DNA of 7,000 bases from Candidatus Methanophagales archaeon. Lineage in GTDB: Archaea > Halobacteriota > Syntropharchaeia > Alkanophagales > Methanospirareceae. Below the pieces are notes generated by a model, which made no database searches, was not told the origin of the DNA, and saw only the letters and a program-made list of their open reading frames with translations. The number at the start of each line of letters is the position of its first letter. Position 1 is the stretch's first letter. The stretch spans positions 1-7,000 of the forward strand of contig PIXU01000075.1 in the NCBI GenBank assembly GCA_003601795.1. The letters are read 5' to 3'. The translations under genes were made by a program, and so were the position numbers. This document shows, piece by piece, positions 1 through 7,000 of this stretch.

Positions 1-603
1 CGCCTCTTGACTTCGTCACACTTTCAATTCAATTCGTAATATCTTCAAAATCCTTTTATGGGTGGTCACGATAATATGTCTAAGGAGGTGTTAGGTCTTC
101 GGAACTCCATTGTTTCGGAAGTACTGTTAGAAGAGACGATTATTTAAAGGATTGATAGACCGTAATGTGAGGGTAAGTTCTCTATCTTTTAAATTCCTGA
201 GTTAAAACCGGAAATGAATTTTGTCCGGGATTTTTGGGATTGAAACAATTGATGTATATTTAAAAGACGAAAATCATTTTGTTAATGAATACAATATTAT
301 TGCTAACTACGTATACAAATGCGGATGAAGGCGAAGACGGAGGCGCGGGCGAAGGCATGAAAAACGAACTAAAGAGCTTGAAATTGGTAAAGGAGGCGGG
401 TATGCAATGCCTTTTTGCGGTGTGATTGGAGCGATGGAGGCGGTTCGGGTGTCGTCGATATGAATAAGAGTGGAGACGGAAAAAGCGATGGAGCGGATGA
501 GGATGAAGGAGAAGTGAAGTAGGAAATGAGTGAGGACGAGCCTCTAAAAAGAAGAGAGACCTAGTGCGAATCCATGTAGGGGCGAAAAGATGAAGAAGAA
601 AGG

Positions 604-622
604 AGCGCCGAGGAGGGGCGCT
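604..622 (+). promoter_or_regulatory. GC-rich hairpin/dyad next to the TATA-like box
   Basis: AGCGCC (604-609) and GGCGCT (617-622) form a perfect six-base inverted repeat around a seven-base purine loop. Its right arm ends where the TATA-like box begins, in the place where the TFB-recognition element (BRE) would lie. As DNA it could be a repressor operator; as RNA it could be a small hairpin just upstream of the ribosome binding site. Which applies depends on the transcription start, which cannot be seen from sequence alone. Confidence 0.3.
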
Positions 623-630
623 ATATAAAT
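622..630 (+). promoter_or_regulatory. TATA-like box upstream of the giant surface-protein gene
   Basis: TATATAAAT closely fits an archaeal TATA box. Archaeal transcription usually begins about 25 bases downstream of the box centre, which would put the start near 650-653, at the start codon itself. That would give an almost leaderless mRNA and leave out the strong Shine-Dalgarno site at 635-643, so this box and that site are hard to reconcile as a pair. Other TATA-like elements farther upstream, such as 255-266, could drive a longer leader instead. Confidence 0.35.
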
Positions 631-634
631 AAAT

Positions 635-643
635 AGGAGGTGA
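635..643 (+). promoter_or_regulatory. Strong Shine-Dalgarno site for the 1895-codon gene
   Basis: AGGAGGTGA is fully complementary to the conserved anti-Shine-Dalgarno 3' end of archaeal 16S rRNA. It ends nine bases before the ATG at 653. This spacing, with the signal peptide that begins at that ATG, fixes the start codon. Confidence 0.8.
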
Positions 644-652
644 GAAGGAAAA

Positions 653-736
653 ATGAGCAAAAAATTTGCGAAGCTGACTATCCAAATGTTTATTGCTCTG
701 TTTGCCTTTCTTGCCTTTAGTAGCTCTGCTTTTGGA
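653..736 (+). other. Sec signal peptide of the giant surface protein
   Basis: Residues 1-28 show a basic start (K3, K4, K7), a hydrophobic core from about 8 to 22 rich in Phe, Ala, Leu and Ile, and a small-residue end SSSAFG before Y29. Ala26-x-Gly28 fits a signal peptidase I site. There is no Cys for a lipobox and no twin arginine, so Sec export with cleavage is the simplest reading. Confidence 0.85.
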
Positions 737-3700
737 TATGACCCGGCTATGGCGACCTATACATGGGATGCAACCACTCCTAATTATAATCCGGCAGCAG
801 TGATTCATCTAGGGACTATAGACCTAACAAACCTTGTGATGGGTGACTTTCAAGGAGTATCACCCATCCAGCCGAATGCATCAGGATACGGCGATAGTGG
901 AAGCATAGTTAACTGGGATGATAATTTTGTATGTTGGGTTGGAGACGGAAACACCAACGGCGATGATTTCGCGGGTGTGAGTGTGGCTCAATCTGATTTA
1001 CCCGACCTTGTAGTGACGGAAATAATCGCTTCAGCTAAGATAAGTATTGGAGAAAAAGTCAATGTGTCCTGGACAGTCCAAAATCAAGGTGATGCTTCAA
1101 CTTCGGTTAAGTTCTATGATGCTGTTTATCTTTCTGCTGACAATCAATTAGATGATTCTGACATCCTCCTTACTTTAGAAGGTCCGGGAGTTGAGTCTTA
1201 TTGGGGCAAGACCTACTACGCTCAGAGTGATCCACTTGCTCCTAATGAAACTTATATTGCTTCAGTGAAAGCTAAAATACCAAGAGTAGCTCCTAAAAAT
1301 TATTATCTATTAGTAAAGACTAATGCGGTTTATACTTGGTGGGGCCCTCAACAAGAATCCAACTATGAAAACAATACTCTGGCAAAGCAGGTTACTATAA
1401 AAGAACCTAAACTTGTAGTAAAGGCCTCTGGAAATGCGCCTGAAATTGAATGGATTAAAACTTTTGGTAGTGAAAAGAAAGACCAAGGAAGATTCGTTCA
1501 GCAAACAGTAGACGGCGGATATATTATCTTAGGTGAAAGTATGAACGGAAATCAGATTTACTTAATCAAAATTGATGCTGAGGGCAACAAGCAATGGGAG
1601 AAAACTTTTGAGGAATCAAATTGTAGTTATTCTATTGGTCCTCAAGGAAAACCCGTCCAACAAACAACCGATAATGGATATATTATTGTCGGTACCAAGT
1701 ATTGTGAAGGTTCTAGGTCTGCAGTTCTAATTAAGACCGATGATGGAGGGAATAAACAATGGGAAAGTATACTTGAAGAGGGTGATTTTAATTCTGTCCA
1801 GCAAACAACAGATGGAGGATATATCATTACTGGAACAAAGAACCAAGGTGTTTGGCTAATAAAAGTTGACAAAAATGGAAGTTTGGATTGGGAACAGATA
1901 TTTAGTCAAGAGGGCTCAACTTACGATAATGGGGCTGTGGGTAATGATGTACAGCAAACTTCCGATGGAGGATATATTGTAGTAGGCACATCACAATACT
2001 ACTATTACGGGCCGTGGAGTTATGTCTGGCTAATTAAAACCGATAGAGCTGGAAATGAACAGTGGAATAAAACATTCTCTTCTCCTCCATTATCTGAAAG
2101 TCCACTGGGATATGATAATAACGCAGGCAATTCTGTCCAGCAAACCGCGGATGGAGGGTATATCCTTGTGGGATCAGCTTGGAAACCATATGGAGGACCA
2201 AGTGCGGTCTACCTAATAAAAGTATCTAATGATGGAGAAAAAGAATGGGAGAGGGTGCTTTCAAAATTTGATCATAACTACGGCTATTCTGTTCAACAGA
2301 CTGATGATTATGGTTATATAATTGTTGGCTCCACTTATCAACCTCCCTCAGAGGATGAGTATAGCGACTTTTGGATAATAAAGTTAGATGCAAACGGGAA
2401 TGATCAATGGGATATGACAATTGGAGCAGAGTTTTTGGATGAAATATGTAATTCTGTTCAGCAAACCGCGGATGGAGGGTATATTCTTGGAGGCAGTACA
2501 GAATCTTATGGTGCCGGTGAATTTGATATCTGGGTAATAAAGTTAAAAGGTAAAAAGCATACTTTCAGTTTATCTGAAAGATTTTCAACTCACTCAGGGT
2601 TAATTGAGACTATCCTTAGCCAAAATGCTACTGCAAACAATGTAACGGTTACTGGAGATTTAAATGGGACACTCAATTTCAACCTTGAGACGGTAAAAAT
2701 TGATTCTGGTTCCTTTAAGGGTAAAGGATTTTTCAAAGGGCAATGGGAAGCCACTTTGGAAGGAGCACATTACAAAGGCGAATGGAAAGGGATGTTCTAT
2801 TTGGATGAGGAGACGAGAAGAATCAACTTAAAGGGTGTTGTTTCAGGAGAAATCAGCGGAATTACTGAAGGAACACTTTCAGAATCCGCCATAGGAAGCG
2901 GTGTCTACGATCGGTATCAGGCTACCTGGAGATTAAACCGCGCAGGTGTTCAGAGTCTTTATGCAGTACTGCAACAAAATGGAACAGTAGATTGGTCTGA
3001 ACCATCTAACTACCTTTCAACTAGAATCCATACCTTGCAGATTTCCGTTGAAGGGGAAGGAAAACTTTCTGATGGTAGTGCTATTTTTTTGAGTACTGTT
3101 TTAACTCATTTAAGAGTGATAGATGAAAATAATCCTTACAATAGAGAAGGTTTCTCTATAATTTCTTATACCTCTAAGTCCGGTTCTGGAGAAATCTGGA
3201 CATACGATAAAGTTACTAATTCTGAAAAAGTAAAATTAAGTGGATTGTCTACTGATCCATTTGAGGGAATAGTTAAGGCTACTTTAGACGAATCTGAATC
3301 ACCAATCAAACTATCTGTAGCTATAGAAAAGATTGATTTAGGATTGCCTCCAATGGCAGATTTAGAGGTTAAAATATGGGGTCCCAAAAGAGTAAGTCCG
3401 GGGCAAACAATAAATTATATTGTAGAGTACAGAAATGATGGAGTAAGAAATGCTGATGATATAGTAGTGGTTGTTCAACTTCCTTCCCTAGCTGAGTATG
3501 TATCTAGTAGTAAAGGAGGAATCTATTGGAGAGAGAAACATCAAGTCTTCTGGAAATTGGAAAGTCTAAAAGCAAAAGAGGTAGGATATTTTTCGGTGAA
3601 GGTAAGATATCCTTGGGGATTGGCCGAAGACACTATCCATCATTTTGTCTCTTTGATTGGTAGTCAAACTCCTACATTTGAAGATTCTCCTTTACCTCTT

Positions 3701-6340
3701 AATGTAGACGAATATCTTAACTATCAACCTTTAGAAATAGTATCAACGGAAGCTCTTTCTCCTGAAGAGGTAGATTTAGAACTATTATCAGATGTAAATC
3801 TCAAAAATCTGTATGATTACGCTGTCGAGTTAGGCTTTAATCCAATCAATGTTTGTACAAGAAGCATCCTTAGTGATAATTCAACGATTTTGCGGTTAAT
3901 GATGATAAACAATAGTTCAAATGAATTCCTTTTTGTAACAAAATCAACCAACATATCCTTCTTGGAAAAACATAAAGATGATATCATTACTTTCTTTGAC
4001 CAAGAAGGCGGACTTATTTACAACGTAACAGAAGATACGTACATTTCATTTGGAGAGTGGAATGAATTGGGAAGTTGTACCAAAGCACACTGTGCCAAAA
4101 ATTGTTTTATTGTAAAACTGATAACGGCACTTGATCCAACAGTAATATCAAGAGGTATAGGTTGCTCTGACTGTCTTATTGATCCTAAAAAGAATTGGGA
4201 TTCGTGTGTAAGTTGTGCAACTCCAGGAGCAGGTGGACCAGCAGGGATGGTAAAATGCATTAGAGATTGCCTCAACCCAGAGACAAGAAAAAATTATTGC
4301 TGTGACTATAAAAAACCTGATGAAAAGACAATATGTGAACCTTGTTGGATATCCCCTAGGGTAGGTAAATGTGCAAGGACGTACAGATGTAGGTGGCCTG
4401 GGGAATTTTACCTTGTTGCAAGTCCTCCATGTGACTGTGGAGGGCTTCCAACAGATCCCTGGTCAGAAGCATCCTTAGTGAAGCAATGTCTTTACTGCGA
4501 AGGCTGTATAAATGGAGAATGCTATTGTGATGAGTGCCTACCAGGTATGCATAAATCCAGAACAACGGTTGCTCATGATCCTAACATCAAATATGGTCCT
4601 AGTGAAAACATTTCGCCAGGGCAAAGGTTAGAATATAAAATCGAATTTGAAAACGAAGGAGAAGGCATTGCATTCGGAGTTTACTTCACCGACACATTGG
4701 ATGAAGACTTAAACGAATCTACGCTGGAAATTGGTCCAGTTATTAGCACAAAGAACGGTTCAGTTATTGCACCTCCAGGAATTTACGATCCCGAAACAAG
4801 GACAATAACATGGTTCGTTGGTGAGGTTGGGCCAAGTGAAGGAGGTTATGCTAACTTCAGCGTTAATGTCAGGGAAGATGCATCTGATGGTACCGAAATT
4901 ATAAACTTTGCAACAGTTTACTTCCCATCAGTACCAGAAACAACTAGAACAAATGGTATCGTTTCGATTGTCAGATTAAATCAGCCACCAGTTGCTGAAG
5001 CGAGTGGTCCTTATCAAGGAAATGAAGGCTCGCCAATAACTTTCAATGGCTCTGGTTCTTATGACGAAAACGATTATATCGTTAGCTGGCTATGGGATTT
5101 GGACGGAGATGGAATTTATGAGACAAATGCAACAGCAACTCAAGGGGTAGTGAACTACACATGGTGCGACGACTATTCAGGGAATGTGAGTATAAAGGTA
5201 ACGGACAGCTTTGGAGCTACAGATGTAGATAATACGGAAGTAACAGTGCTGAATGTTCCACCGGTAGCGAACGCAGGACCTGACCAGAAAGTAGAGGTAT
5301 TTGATGTTGTGTCGTTCAATGGAAGCGCCATAGATACACCATGCGATACACTCACCTTTGAGTGGGACTTCGGAGACGGAACTAATGCAACAGGACAAAA
5401 CGTAACTCATGTTTACAACGCGGTAGGTGTTTACACAGTAACGCTGACAGTAACGGATGATGATGGAGGAGTGGGCAATGATACCGCAATCGTAAATGTA
5501 ACGAGAAGGCAGACACGGCTTGCTTACACTGGAGATACACAGGGATTCTACAATGATACAATAACGGTAAGTGCCATTCTTACGGATAAGATAGGAGGCG
5601 TTGGAGGCAAGACCATAACTTTCACGCTTGGTGGGCAAACCGTTACTGCGGTAACAAACGAAACTGGATATGCAGAAACAACAATGGTTGTGGACATCAT
5701 ACCTGTGAATAAGATAGAAGAGCACCCGCTCACAGCTGAGTTTGCGGGAGATGAATACTACAAGCCTTTCATAAATGTCAGCACATTCACAGTTAAGAGC
5801 GCAAAATGGCTAAAACAGGAAGCAATAGGTGAGCTCGAAGCTATTGATACGGATAACAAGCATGCACAGAAGGATATTGAAAAGGCAATCGAACTGATCA
5901 ACGAATCTCTCAATCCCGATTTGTGGATAGACGCATCCCGCTTGGATCCAAAGCATGGATACAAGCCAAAGCATGGGCACAAGGTATTTGGCAGAGAGAA
6001 GCATGCTGTGAAAGAACTGTTGAAGATAACAGAGGAAAGAGGGAAGCACGCTGAACCTGCGATTACCGATGATGTTGAAGCTGTAATTGACAAGATAGTA
6101 AAAGCAGATGAGCAGCTTGCAATAGTGTCAATAAACGATGCTAAGAACACACCGGTGCAAGACTCAATTAGCTATCTCTTGTTCAACTTTTTCCTGAAAC
6201 TGGCTGAGAAAGAACTAACAAATGCTTATGCGGAAATAGAAGCTGATAATCCTGATAAAGCCATTAATGACTTCAGAAAAGCATGGAAACACGCACAACT
6301 CGCAATAGAGTTTGCGCAAAAGATTTCCGGAAAGCCTTAA
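653..6340 (+). CDS. Giant secreted multi-domain surface protein (CARDB, beta-propeller, DUF11-like, Cys-rich, PKD, helical C-terminus)
   Basis: Predicted exported cell-surface or extracellular protein of 1895 residues; exact function unknown, and binding or adhesion is inferred from its modules. Residues 1-28 are a Sec signal peptide (KK, hydrophobic core, likely cleavage after AFG). Then come: an unassigned module (29-113); a CARDB domain (about 117-250); seven VQQT-x-DGGYI-type repeats forming a probable beta-propeller (262-632); an unassigned beta-rich region with F/Y-K-G-x-W/G motifs (about 684-725) running to about 900; a DUF11-like domain starting ADLEV with SPGQTINY (902-1025); a linker; a Cys-rich island (1142-1295); a second DUF11/DUF7619-like domain with DPNIKYGP and SPGQRLEY (1309-1441); two PKD domains (1443-1533, and 1534-1617 with WDFGDGT); an Ig-like domain (about 1620-1714); and a charged helical C-terminal domain (1715-1895). 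About thirty N-x-S/T sequons suggest glycosylation. No enzyme active site, CxxCH haem motif, C-terminal transmembrane helix or PGF-CTERM is seen. The ATG at 653 has a strong Shine-Dalgarno site; a T-tract terminator follows the stop. A very confident CDS; function uncertain. Confidence 0.97.
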   Translation: MSKKFAKLTIQMFIALFAFLAFSSSAFGYDPAMATYTWDATTPNYNPAAVIHLGTIDLTNLVMGDFQGVSPIQPNASGYGDSGSIVNWDDNFVCWVGDGNTNGDDFAGVSVAQSDLPDLVVTEIIASAKISIGEKVNVSWTVQNQGDASTSVKFYDAVYLSADNQLDDSDILLTLEGPGVESYWGKTYYAQSDPLAPNETYIASVKAKIPRVAPKNYYLLVKTNAVYTWWGPQQESNYENNTLAKQVTIKEPKLVVKASGNAPEIEWIKTFGSEKKDQGRFVQQTVDGGYIILGESMNGNQIYLIKIDAEGNKQWEKTFEESNCSYSIGPQGKPVQQTTDNGYIIVGTKYCEGSRSAVLIKTDDGGNKQWESILEEGDFNSVQQTTDGGYIITGTKNQGVWLIKVDKNGSLDWEQIFSQEGSTYDNGAVGNDVQQTSDGGYIVVGTSQYYYYGPWSYVWLIKTDRAGNEQWNKTFSSPPLSESPLGYDNNAGNSVQQTADGGYILVGSAWKPYGGPSAVYLIKVSNDGEKEWERVLSKFDHNYGYSVQQTDDYGYIIVGSTYQPPSEDEYSDFWIIKLDANGNDQWDMTIGAEFLDEICNSVQQTADGGYILGGSTESYGAGEFDIWVIKLKGKKHTFSLSERFSTHSGLIETILSQNATANNVTVTGDLNGTLNFNLETVKIDSGSFKGKGFFKGQWEATLEGAHYKGEWKGMFYLDEETRRINLKGVVSGEISGITEGTLSESAIGSGVYDRYQATWRLNRAGVQSLYAVLQQNGTVDWSEPSNYLSTRIHTLQISVEGEGKLSDGSAIFLSTVLTHLRVIDENNPYNREGFSIISYTSKSGSGEIWTYDKVTNSEKVKLSGLSTDPFEGIVKATLDESESPIKLSVAIEKIDLGLPPMADLEVKIWGPKRVSPGQTINYIVEYRNDGVRNADDIVVVVQLPSLAEYVSSSKGGIYWREKHQVFWKLESLKAKEVGYFSVKVRYPWGLAEDTIHHFVSLIGSQTPTFEDSPLPLNVDEYLNYQPLEIVSTEALSPEEVDLELLSDVNLKNLYDYAVELGFNPINVCTRSILSDNSTILRLMMINNSSNEFLFVTKSTNISFLEKHKDDIITFFDQEGGLIYNVTEDTYISFGEWNELGSCTKAHCAKNCFIVKLITALDPTVISRGIGCSDCLIDPKKNWDSCVSCATPGAGGPAGMVKCIRDCLNPETRKNYCCDYKKPDEKTICEPCWISPRVGKCARTYRCRWPGEFYLVASPPCDCGGLPTDPWSEASLVKQCLYCEGCINGECYCDECLPGMHKSRTTVAHDPNIKYGPSENISPGQRLEYKIEFENEGEGIAFGVYFTDTLDEDLNESTLEIGPVISTKNGSVIAPPGIYDPETRTITWFVGEVGPSEGGYANFSVNVREDASDGTEIINFATVYFPSVPETTRTNGIVSIVRLNQPPVAEASGPYQGNEGSPITFNGSGSYDENDYIVSWLWDLDGDGIYETNATATQGVVNYTWCDDYSGNVSIKVTDSFGATDVDNTEVTVLNVPPVANAGPDQKVEVFDVVSFNGSAIDTPCDTLTFEWDFGDGTNATGQNVTHVYNAVGVYTVTLTVTDDDGGVGNDTAIVNVTRRQTRLAYTGDTQGFYNDTITVSAILTDKIGGVGGKTITFTLGGQTVTAVTNETGYAETTMVVDIIPVNKIEEHPLTAEFAGDEYYKPFINVSTFTVKSAKWLKQEAIGELEAIDTDNKHAQKDIEKAIELINESLNPDLWIDASRLDPKHGYKPKHGHKVFGREKHAVKELLKITEERGKHAEPAITDDVEAVIDKIVKADEQLAIVSINDAKNTPVQDSISYLLFNFFLKLAEKELTNAYAEIEADNPDKAINDFRKAWKHAQLAIEFAQKISGKP
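992..1402 (+). other. CARDB (cell-adhesion-related Ig-like) domain
   Basis: Residues about 117-250 begin PDLVVTEI and continue with VNVSWTVQNQGD, a YLSADNQLD-type segment, a LAPNETY turn and a closing NYENNTLAKQV. This order (PDL start, 'NQGDA' after a V-x-W-T-V strand, and ESNYENN before the last strand) is the typical CARDB pattern. CARDB is an Ig-like fold found in archaeal and bacterial surface proteins, where it is thought to act in adhesion or as a spacer. The match is by recognition, not by profile search. Confidence 0.75.
1445..2548 (+). repeat. Seven tandem VQQT-DGGYI repeats, probable seven-bladed beta-propeller
   Basis: The motif VQQT-x-D-x-GYI-x-x-G occurs seven times, starting at residues 282, 335, 382, 433, 495, 547 and 602, with spacings of 47-62. 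Most units also carry a strand of the YLIKID type and a D-x-x-G-N-x-Q-W turn (for example DAEGNKQW, DRAGNEQW, DANGNDQW). The first unit is preceded by a lone IEWIKTFG strand at 265, and the last lacks the QW strand, so the first strand could close the ring with the last blade. Seven units of about 50 residues fit a seven-bladed propeller, a fold used for ligand or protein binding. No catalytic site is visible. The fold is an inference from repeat number and pattern. Confidence 0.75.
3356..3727 (+). other. DUF11-like Ig domain 1
   Basis: Residues about 902-1025 read ADLEVKIWGP, then SPGQTINYIVEYRNDG, a VVVVQLP strand and a late KEVGYFSVKVRYP strand. The 'G-x-x-I-x-Y-x-I-x-Y-x-N-x-G' pattern is the hallmark of DUF11-like repeats, which form Ig-like spacers in surface proteins. 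It follows an unassigned beta-rich stretch (about 633-900) without a break, so the two may be inherited as a unit. Confidence 0.6.
4076..4537 (+). other. Cysteine-rich island, 23 Cys in 154 residues
   Basis: Residues 1142-1295 contain 23 cysteines, while the rest of the 1895-residue protein has only a few scattered ones. Many are paired: CSDC, CVSC, CIRDC, NYCCD, CEPC, CDC, CLYCEGC and CYCDEC. None has a following His, so c-type haem attachment is not indicated. Outside the cell these would be expected to form disulphides; the CxxC pairs would also allow metal binding. The number is odd, so one cysteine could be unpaired or link to a partner. I do not recognise a named domain. Confidence 0.85.
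4577..4975 (+). other. DUF11/DUF7619-like Ig domain 2
   Basis: Residues 1309-1441 begin DPNIKYGP, followed by SPGQRLEYKIEFENEGEG, FTDTLDEDLNESTLEIG and YDPETRTITWFVGEVGP. The DPN-x-K start and the 'Y-x-I-x-F-x-N-x-G, T-D-x-L-D' order are typical of this family, usually found near the C-terminal half of large secreted proteins. It directly follows the Cys-rich island. Confidence 0.65.
4979..5503 (+). other. Two tandem PKD domains
   Basis: The first (about residues 1443-1533) starts NQPPVAEASGPY and has SWLWDLDGDG. The second (about 1534-1617) starts NVPPVANAGPDQ and has FEWDFGDGTNAT, then HVYNAVGVYTVTLTVTDDDG. These are textbook PKD signatures (PPVA-A-G, W-D-x-G-D-G, H-x-Y, G-x-Y-x-V-x-L-x-V). 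PKD domains are Ig-like spacers common in archaeal surface layers and secreted proteins. A Cys in each (WCDDY, PCDTL) is not part of the usual motif. Confidence 0.9.
5795..6337 (+). other. C-terminal charged helical domain
   Basis: Residues 1715-1895 switch from beta-rich to helix-forming sequence, beginning KSAKWLKQEAIGELEAIDTD and continuing through repeated Lys/Glu/Ala-rich helices (for example KDIEKAIELI, AVKELLKI, AEKELTNAYAEIEA) to the end KISGKP. A DLWIDASRLDPKHG segment precedes a His/Lys-rich loop. There is no transmembrane segment. I recall similar C-terminal modules on other archaeal PKD/CARDB proteins, but I cannot name a family. It may mediate attachment to the envelope or assembly; that is inference. 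Confidence 0.6.
5948..5983 (+). repeat. Tandem 18-base repeat encoding PKHGYK-PKHGHK
   Basis: Two adjacent 18-base units (5948-5965 and 5966-5983) match at 16 of 18 positions and encode PKHGYK and PKHGHK (residues 1766-1777). The array lengthens a His/Lys-rich loop of the C-terminal helical domain by exactly six residues and keeps the frame. It looks like a slippage or small tandem duplication. Confidence 0.85.
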
Positions 6341-6349
6341 ATAAGTATT

Positions 6350-6387
6350 AAGAGGGGAAATAAAGCCCTCTTCTTTTTTATTTTTTT
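6350..6387 (+). terminator. Hairpin plus T-tract terminator of the giant gene
   Basis: Ten bases after the stop codon, AAGAGGG (6350-6356) pairs perfectly with CCCTCTT (6366-6372) around a nine-base loop, followed by six T, one A and seven T (6374-6387). The T-runs alone would suffice for archaeal termination; the hairpin resembles a bacterial intrinsic terminator. Confidence 0.8.
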
Positions 6388-6401
6388 GAAAGAGAGCAAA
6401 C

Positions 6402-6543
6402 TCATGGTTCACTCAAATCATAGCAGGTTTTAAAATTATATGGAGCTTTACAGTACTATGGACGAAGAAGTTGGCATAAAAAAATGAGCGGGTGGATGAT
6501 CACAAAAATCTGAGAAAACTCTTTAAAAATGAGCGAACCATGA
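6402..6543. repeat. 14-base imperfect inverted repeat, arms 114 bases apart
   Basis: TCATGGTTCACTCA (6402-6415) and TGAGCGAACCATGA (6530-6543) are inverted copies with one mismatch. In minus-strand RNA the mismatch would be a G-U wobble, so the arms could pair fully there. The 142-base span between terminator and neighbouring gene could be a small mobile-element relic (MITE-like) or a transcript-end structure. I see no flanking target-site duplication and no internal gene. Confidence 0.45.
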
Positions 6544-6552
6544 AATATAATA

Positions 6553-6568
6553 CAAAAATAAAATAAAA
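6553..6568 (-). terminator. T-rich terminator-like tract for the minus-strand gene
   Basis: On the minus strand this reads as runs of T broken by single A residues, about 45 bases after the stop codon of the substrate-binding protein. Archaeal RNA polymerase often stops at such T-rich tracts. No strong hairpin precedes it, so the call rests on base content and position. Confidence 0.4.
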
Positions 6569-6611
6569 GGGGAGAATAAAATAGTATGTTTCTACAATCT
6601 TTTTAGCTTAC

Positions 6612-7000
6612 TCACCCTTGCCTTTTCCGCATTATCAAATATGCAACGCCGAGAGTTCCTGCGATGGCAATTATCGCTTCGAAGCCGGGTTCTTCAGGCG
6701 GAGTTGTAGGTGCTGCAGTGGGTGTCGGTGTCGGAGTCGGCGTAGGCGTAGGTGTAGGCACAGGCGTTGGTGTTGCAGTTGGCGTTGCAACTGGTGTTGG
6801 TGTTGCAGTTGGTGTTGGTGCTGCTTCCAGTTCAAGCGGGATCCTCTCTCCCAGCACGATGCTTCCGTCATCAGCAATTGAGAATTCACAGTAAACACCA
6901 GACACATCGCCATGCTCATCGAAGGTGATTTCACCCGAAGCGCCCTGATAGTTTATCTCCTTCCCCTCACGAATAAGTCTTAATGCTTCTCCTATATCGC
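6612..7000 (-). CDS. ABC transporter substrate-binding protein (branched-chain amino acid type), 3' end, PGF-CTERM anchored
   Basis: Only the last 128 residues are visible; the gene runs off the right edge, so its start is not in the window and the apparent GTG at 6905 is internal. The first visible residues, DIGEALRLIREGKEINYQGASG followed by a F-D-E-H-G-D-V-S-G-x-Y segment, match the conserved C-terminal part of type I periplasmic-binding proteins of the LivK/Peripla_BP_6 family, which capture branched-chain amino acids, amides or related solutes for an ABC importer. After IPLELEA comes a Pro/Thr linker of about 40 residues, then PGF (codons 6689-6681), a hydrophobic segment (AIIAIAGTLGVAYLIM) and a basic tail RKRQG. 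This is a PGF-CTERM signal, processed by archaeosortase A and swapped for a lipid anchor, so the protein should be tethered to the outer face of the membrane. The permease and ATPase genes would lie outside the window. The ligand cannot be told from this fragment. Confidence 0.9.
   Translation of the reverse strand, partial: DIGEALRLIREGKEINYQGASGEITFDEHGDVSGVYCEFSIADDGSIVLGERIPLELEAAPTPTATPTPVATPTATPTPVPTPTPTPTPTPTPTAAPTTPPEEPGFEAIIAIAGTLGVAYLIMRKRQG
6693..6818 (-). repeat. Pro/Thr low-complexity linker with tandem DNA repeats
   Basis: This stretch encodes alternating PT, ATPTP and VPTP units between the binding domain and the PGF-CTERM anchor. On the + strand it reads as GGTGTTGG/GGCGTAGG-like repeats; one 17-base unit occurs at 6766-6782 and again at 6796-6812. 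Such Thr-rich linkers are often O-glycosylated and hold the binding domain away from the membrane. The repeats make the length prone to change, and they create long false open frames on the other strand. Confidence 0.9.

Larger units (their letters stand above)
1..652. other. Gene-free upstream region with AT-rich left part and purine-rich right part
   Basis: I see no gene here that I can support. Positions 1-270 are AT-rich and contain TATA-like elements (140-150, 186-196, 255-266) and a direct repeat of TTCGGAA (98-104 and 114-120). A weak dyad CCGGA/TCCGG (208-212 and 224-228) precedes five T residues. From about 305 to 620 the + strand is very purine-rich; in 481-540 I count 50 purines in 60 bases. 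GGAGG occurs near 339, 392, 435, 612 and 636. Short open frames in all three + frames (for example 285-425, and an acidic Gly/Asp/Glu-rich frame ending at 522) follow each other without one clear coding frame. The region may be a long leader, a decayed coding sequence, or both. An open minus-strand frame (808-260) is best explained as the pyrimidine-rich complement. Confidence 0.6.

Overview
The window looks like archaeal chromosomal DNA, most likely from a euryarchaeal lineage near the Methanosarcinales or ANME/Syntrophoarchaeia-type groups; this placement is an inference. The clearest sign is a PGF-CTERM anchor (Pro-Gly-Phe, a hydrophobic helix, a basic tail) behind a Pro/Thr linker on the right-hand gene. 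Supporting signs are AT-rich TATA-like boxes, a Shine-Dalgarno site matching the archaeal 16S 3' end, T-rich terminators, and a giant secreted protein built from CARDB, beta-propeller, DUF11-like and PKD modules, a combination common on archaeal cell surfaces.

Layout: positions 1-652 hold no gene I can support. The left part (1-270) is AT-rich with several TATA-like elements. The right part (about 305-620) is strikingly purine-rich on the + strand, with several GGAGG motifs and short overlapping open frames. A GC-rich hairpin, a TATA-like box and a near-perfect Shine-Dalgarno site sit just before the main gene. Positions 653-6340 are one + strand gene of 1895 codons encoding a Sec-exported, multi-domain surface protein. 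A hairpin with T-tracts ends it (6350-6387). The 271-base intergenic region then carries a 14-base imperfect inverted repeat and a T-rich terminator-like tract for the opposite strand. From 7000 down to 6612, convergent on the minus strand, is the 3' end of a substrate-binding protein of the branched-chain amino acid ABC transporter type, anchored by a Pro/Thr linker and PGF-CTERM.

The two genes are convergent and so are not an operon. Both products are expected outside the membrane: the large one in adhesion, cell-envelope or extracellular binding roles, the small one in solute capture. No enzyme active site is visible in the large protein. Its most notable parts are a probable seven-bladed propeller with a split ('velcro') blade, a 154-residue island holding 23 cysteines, and a C-terminal helical, His/Lys-rich domain in place of a membrane anchor. 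I see no defence system, mobile-element gene, CRISPR array, tRNA or rRNA in the window.
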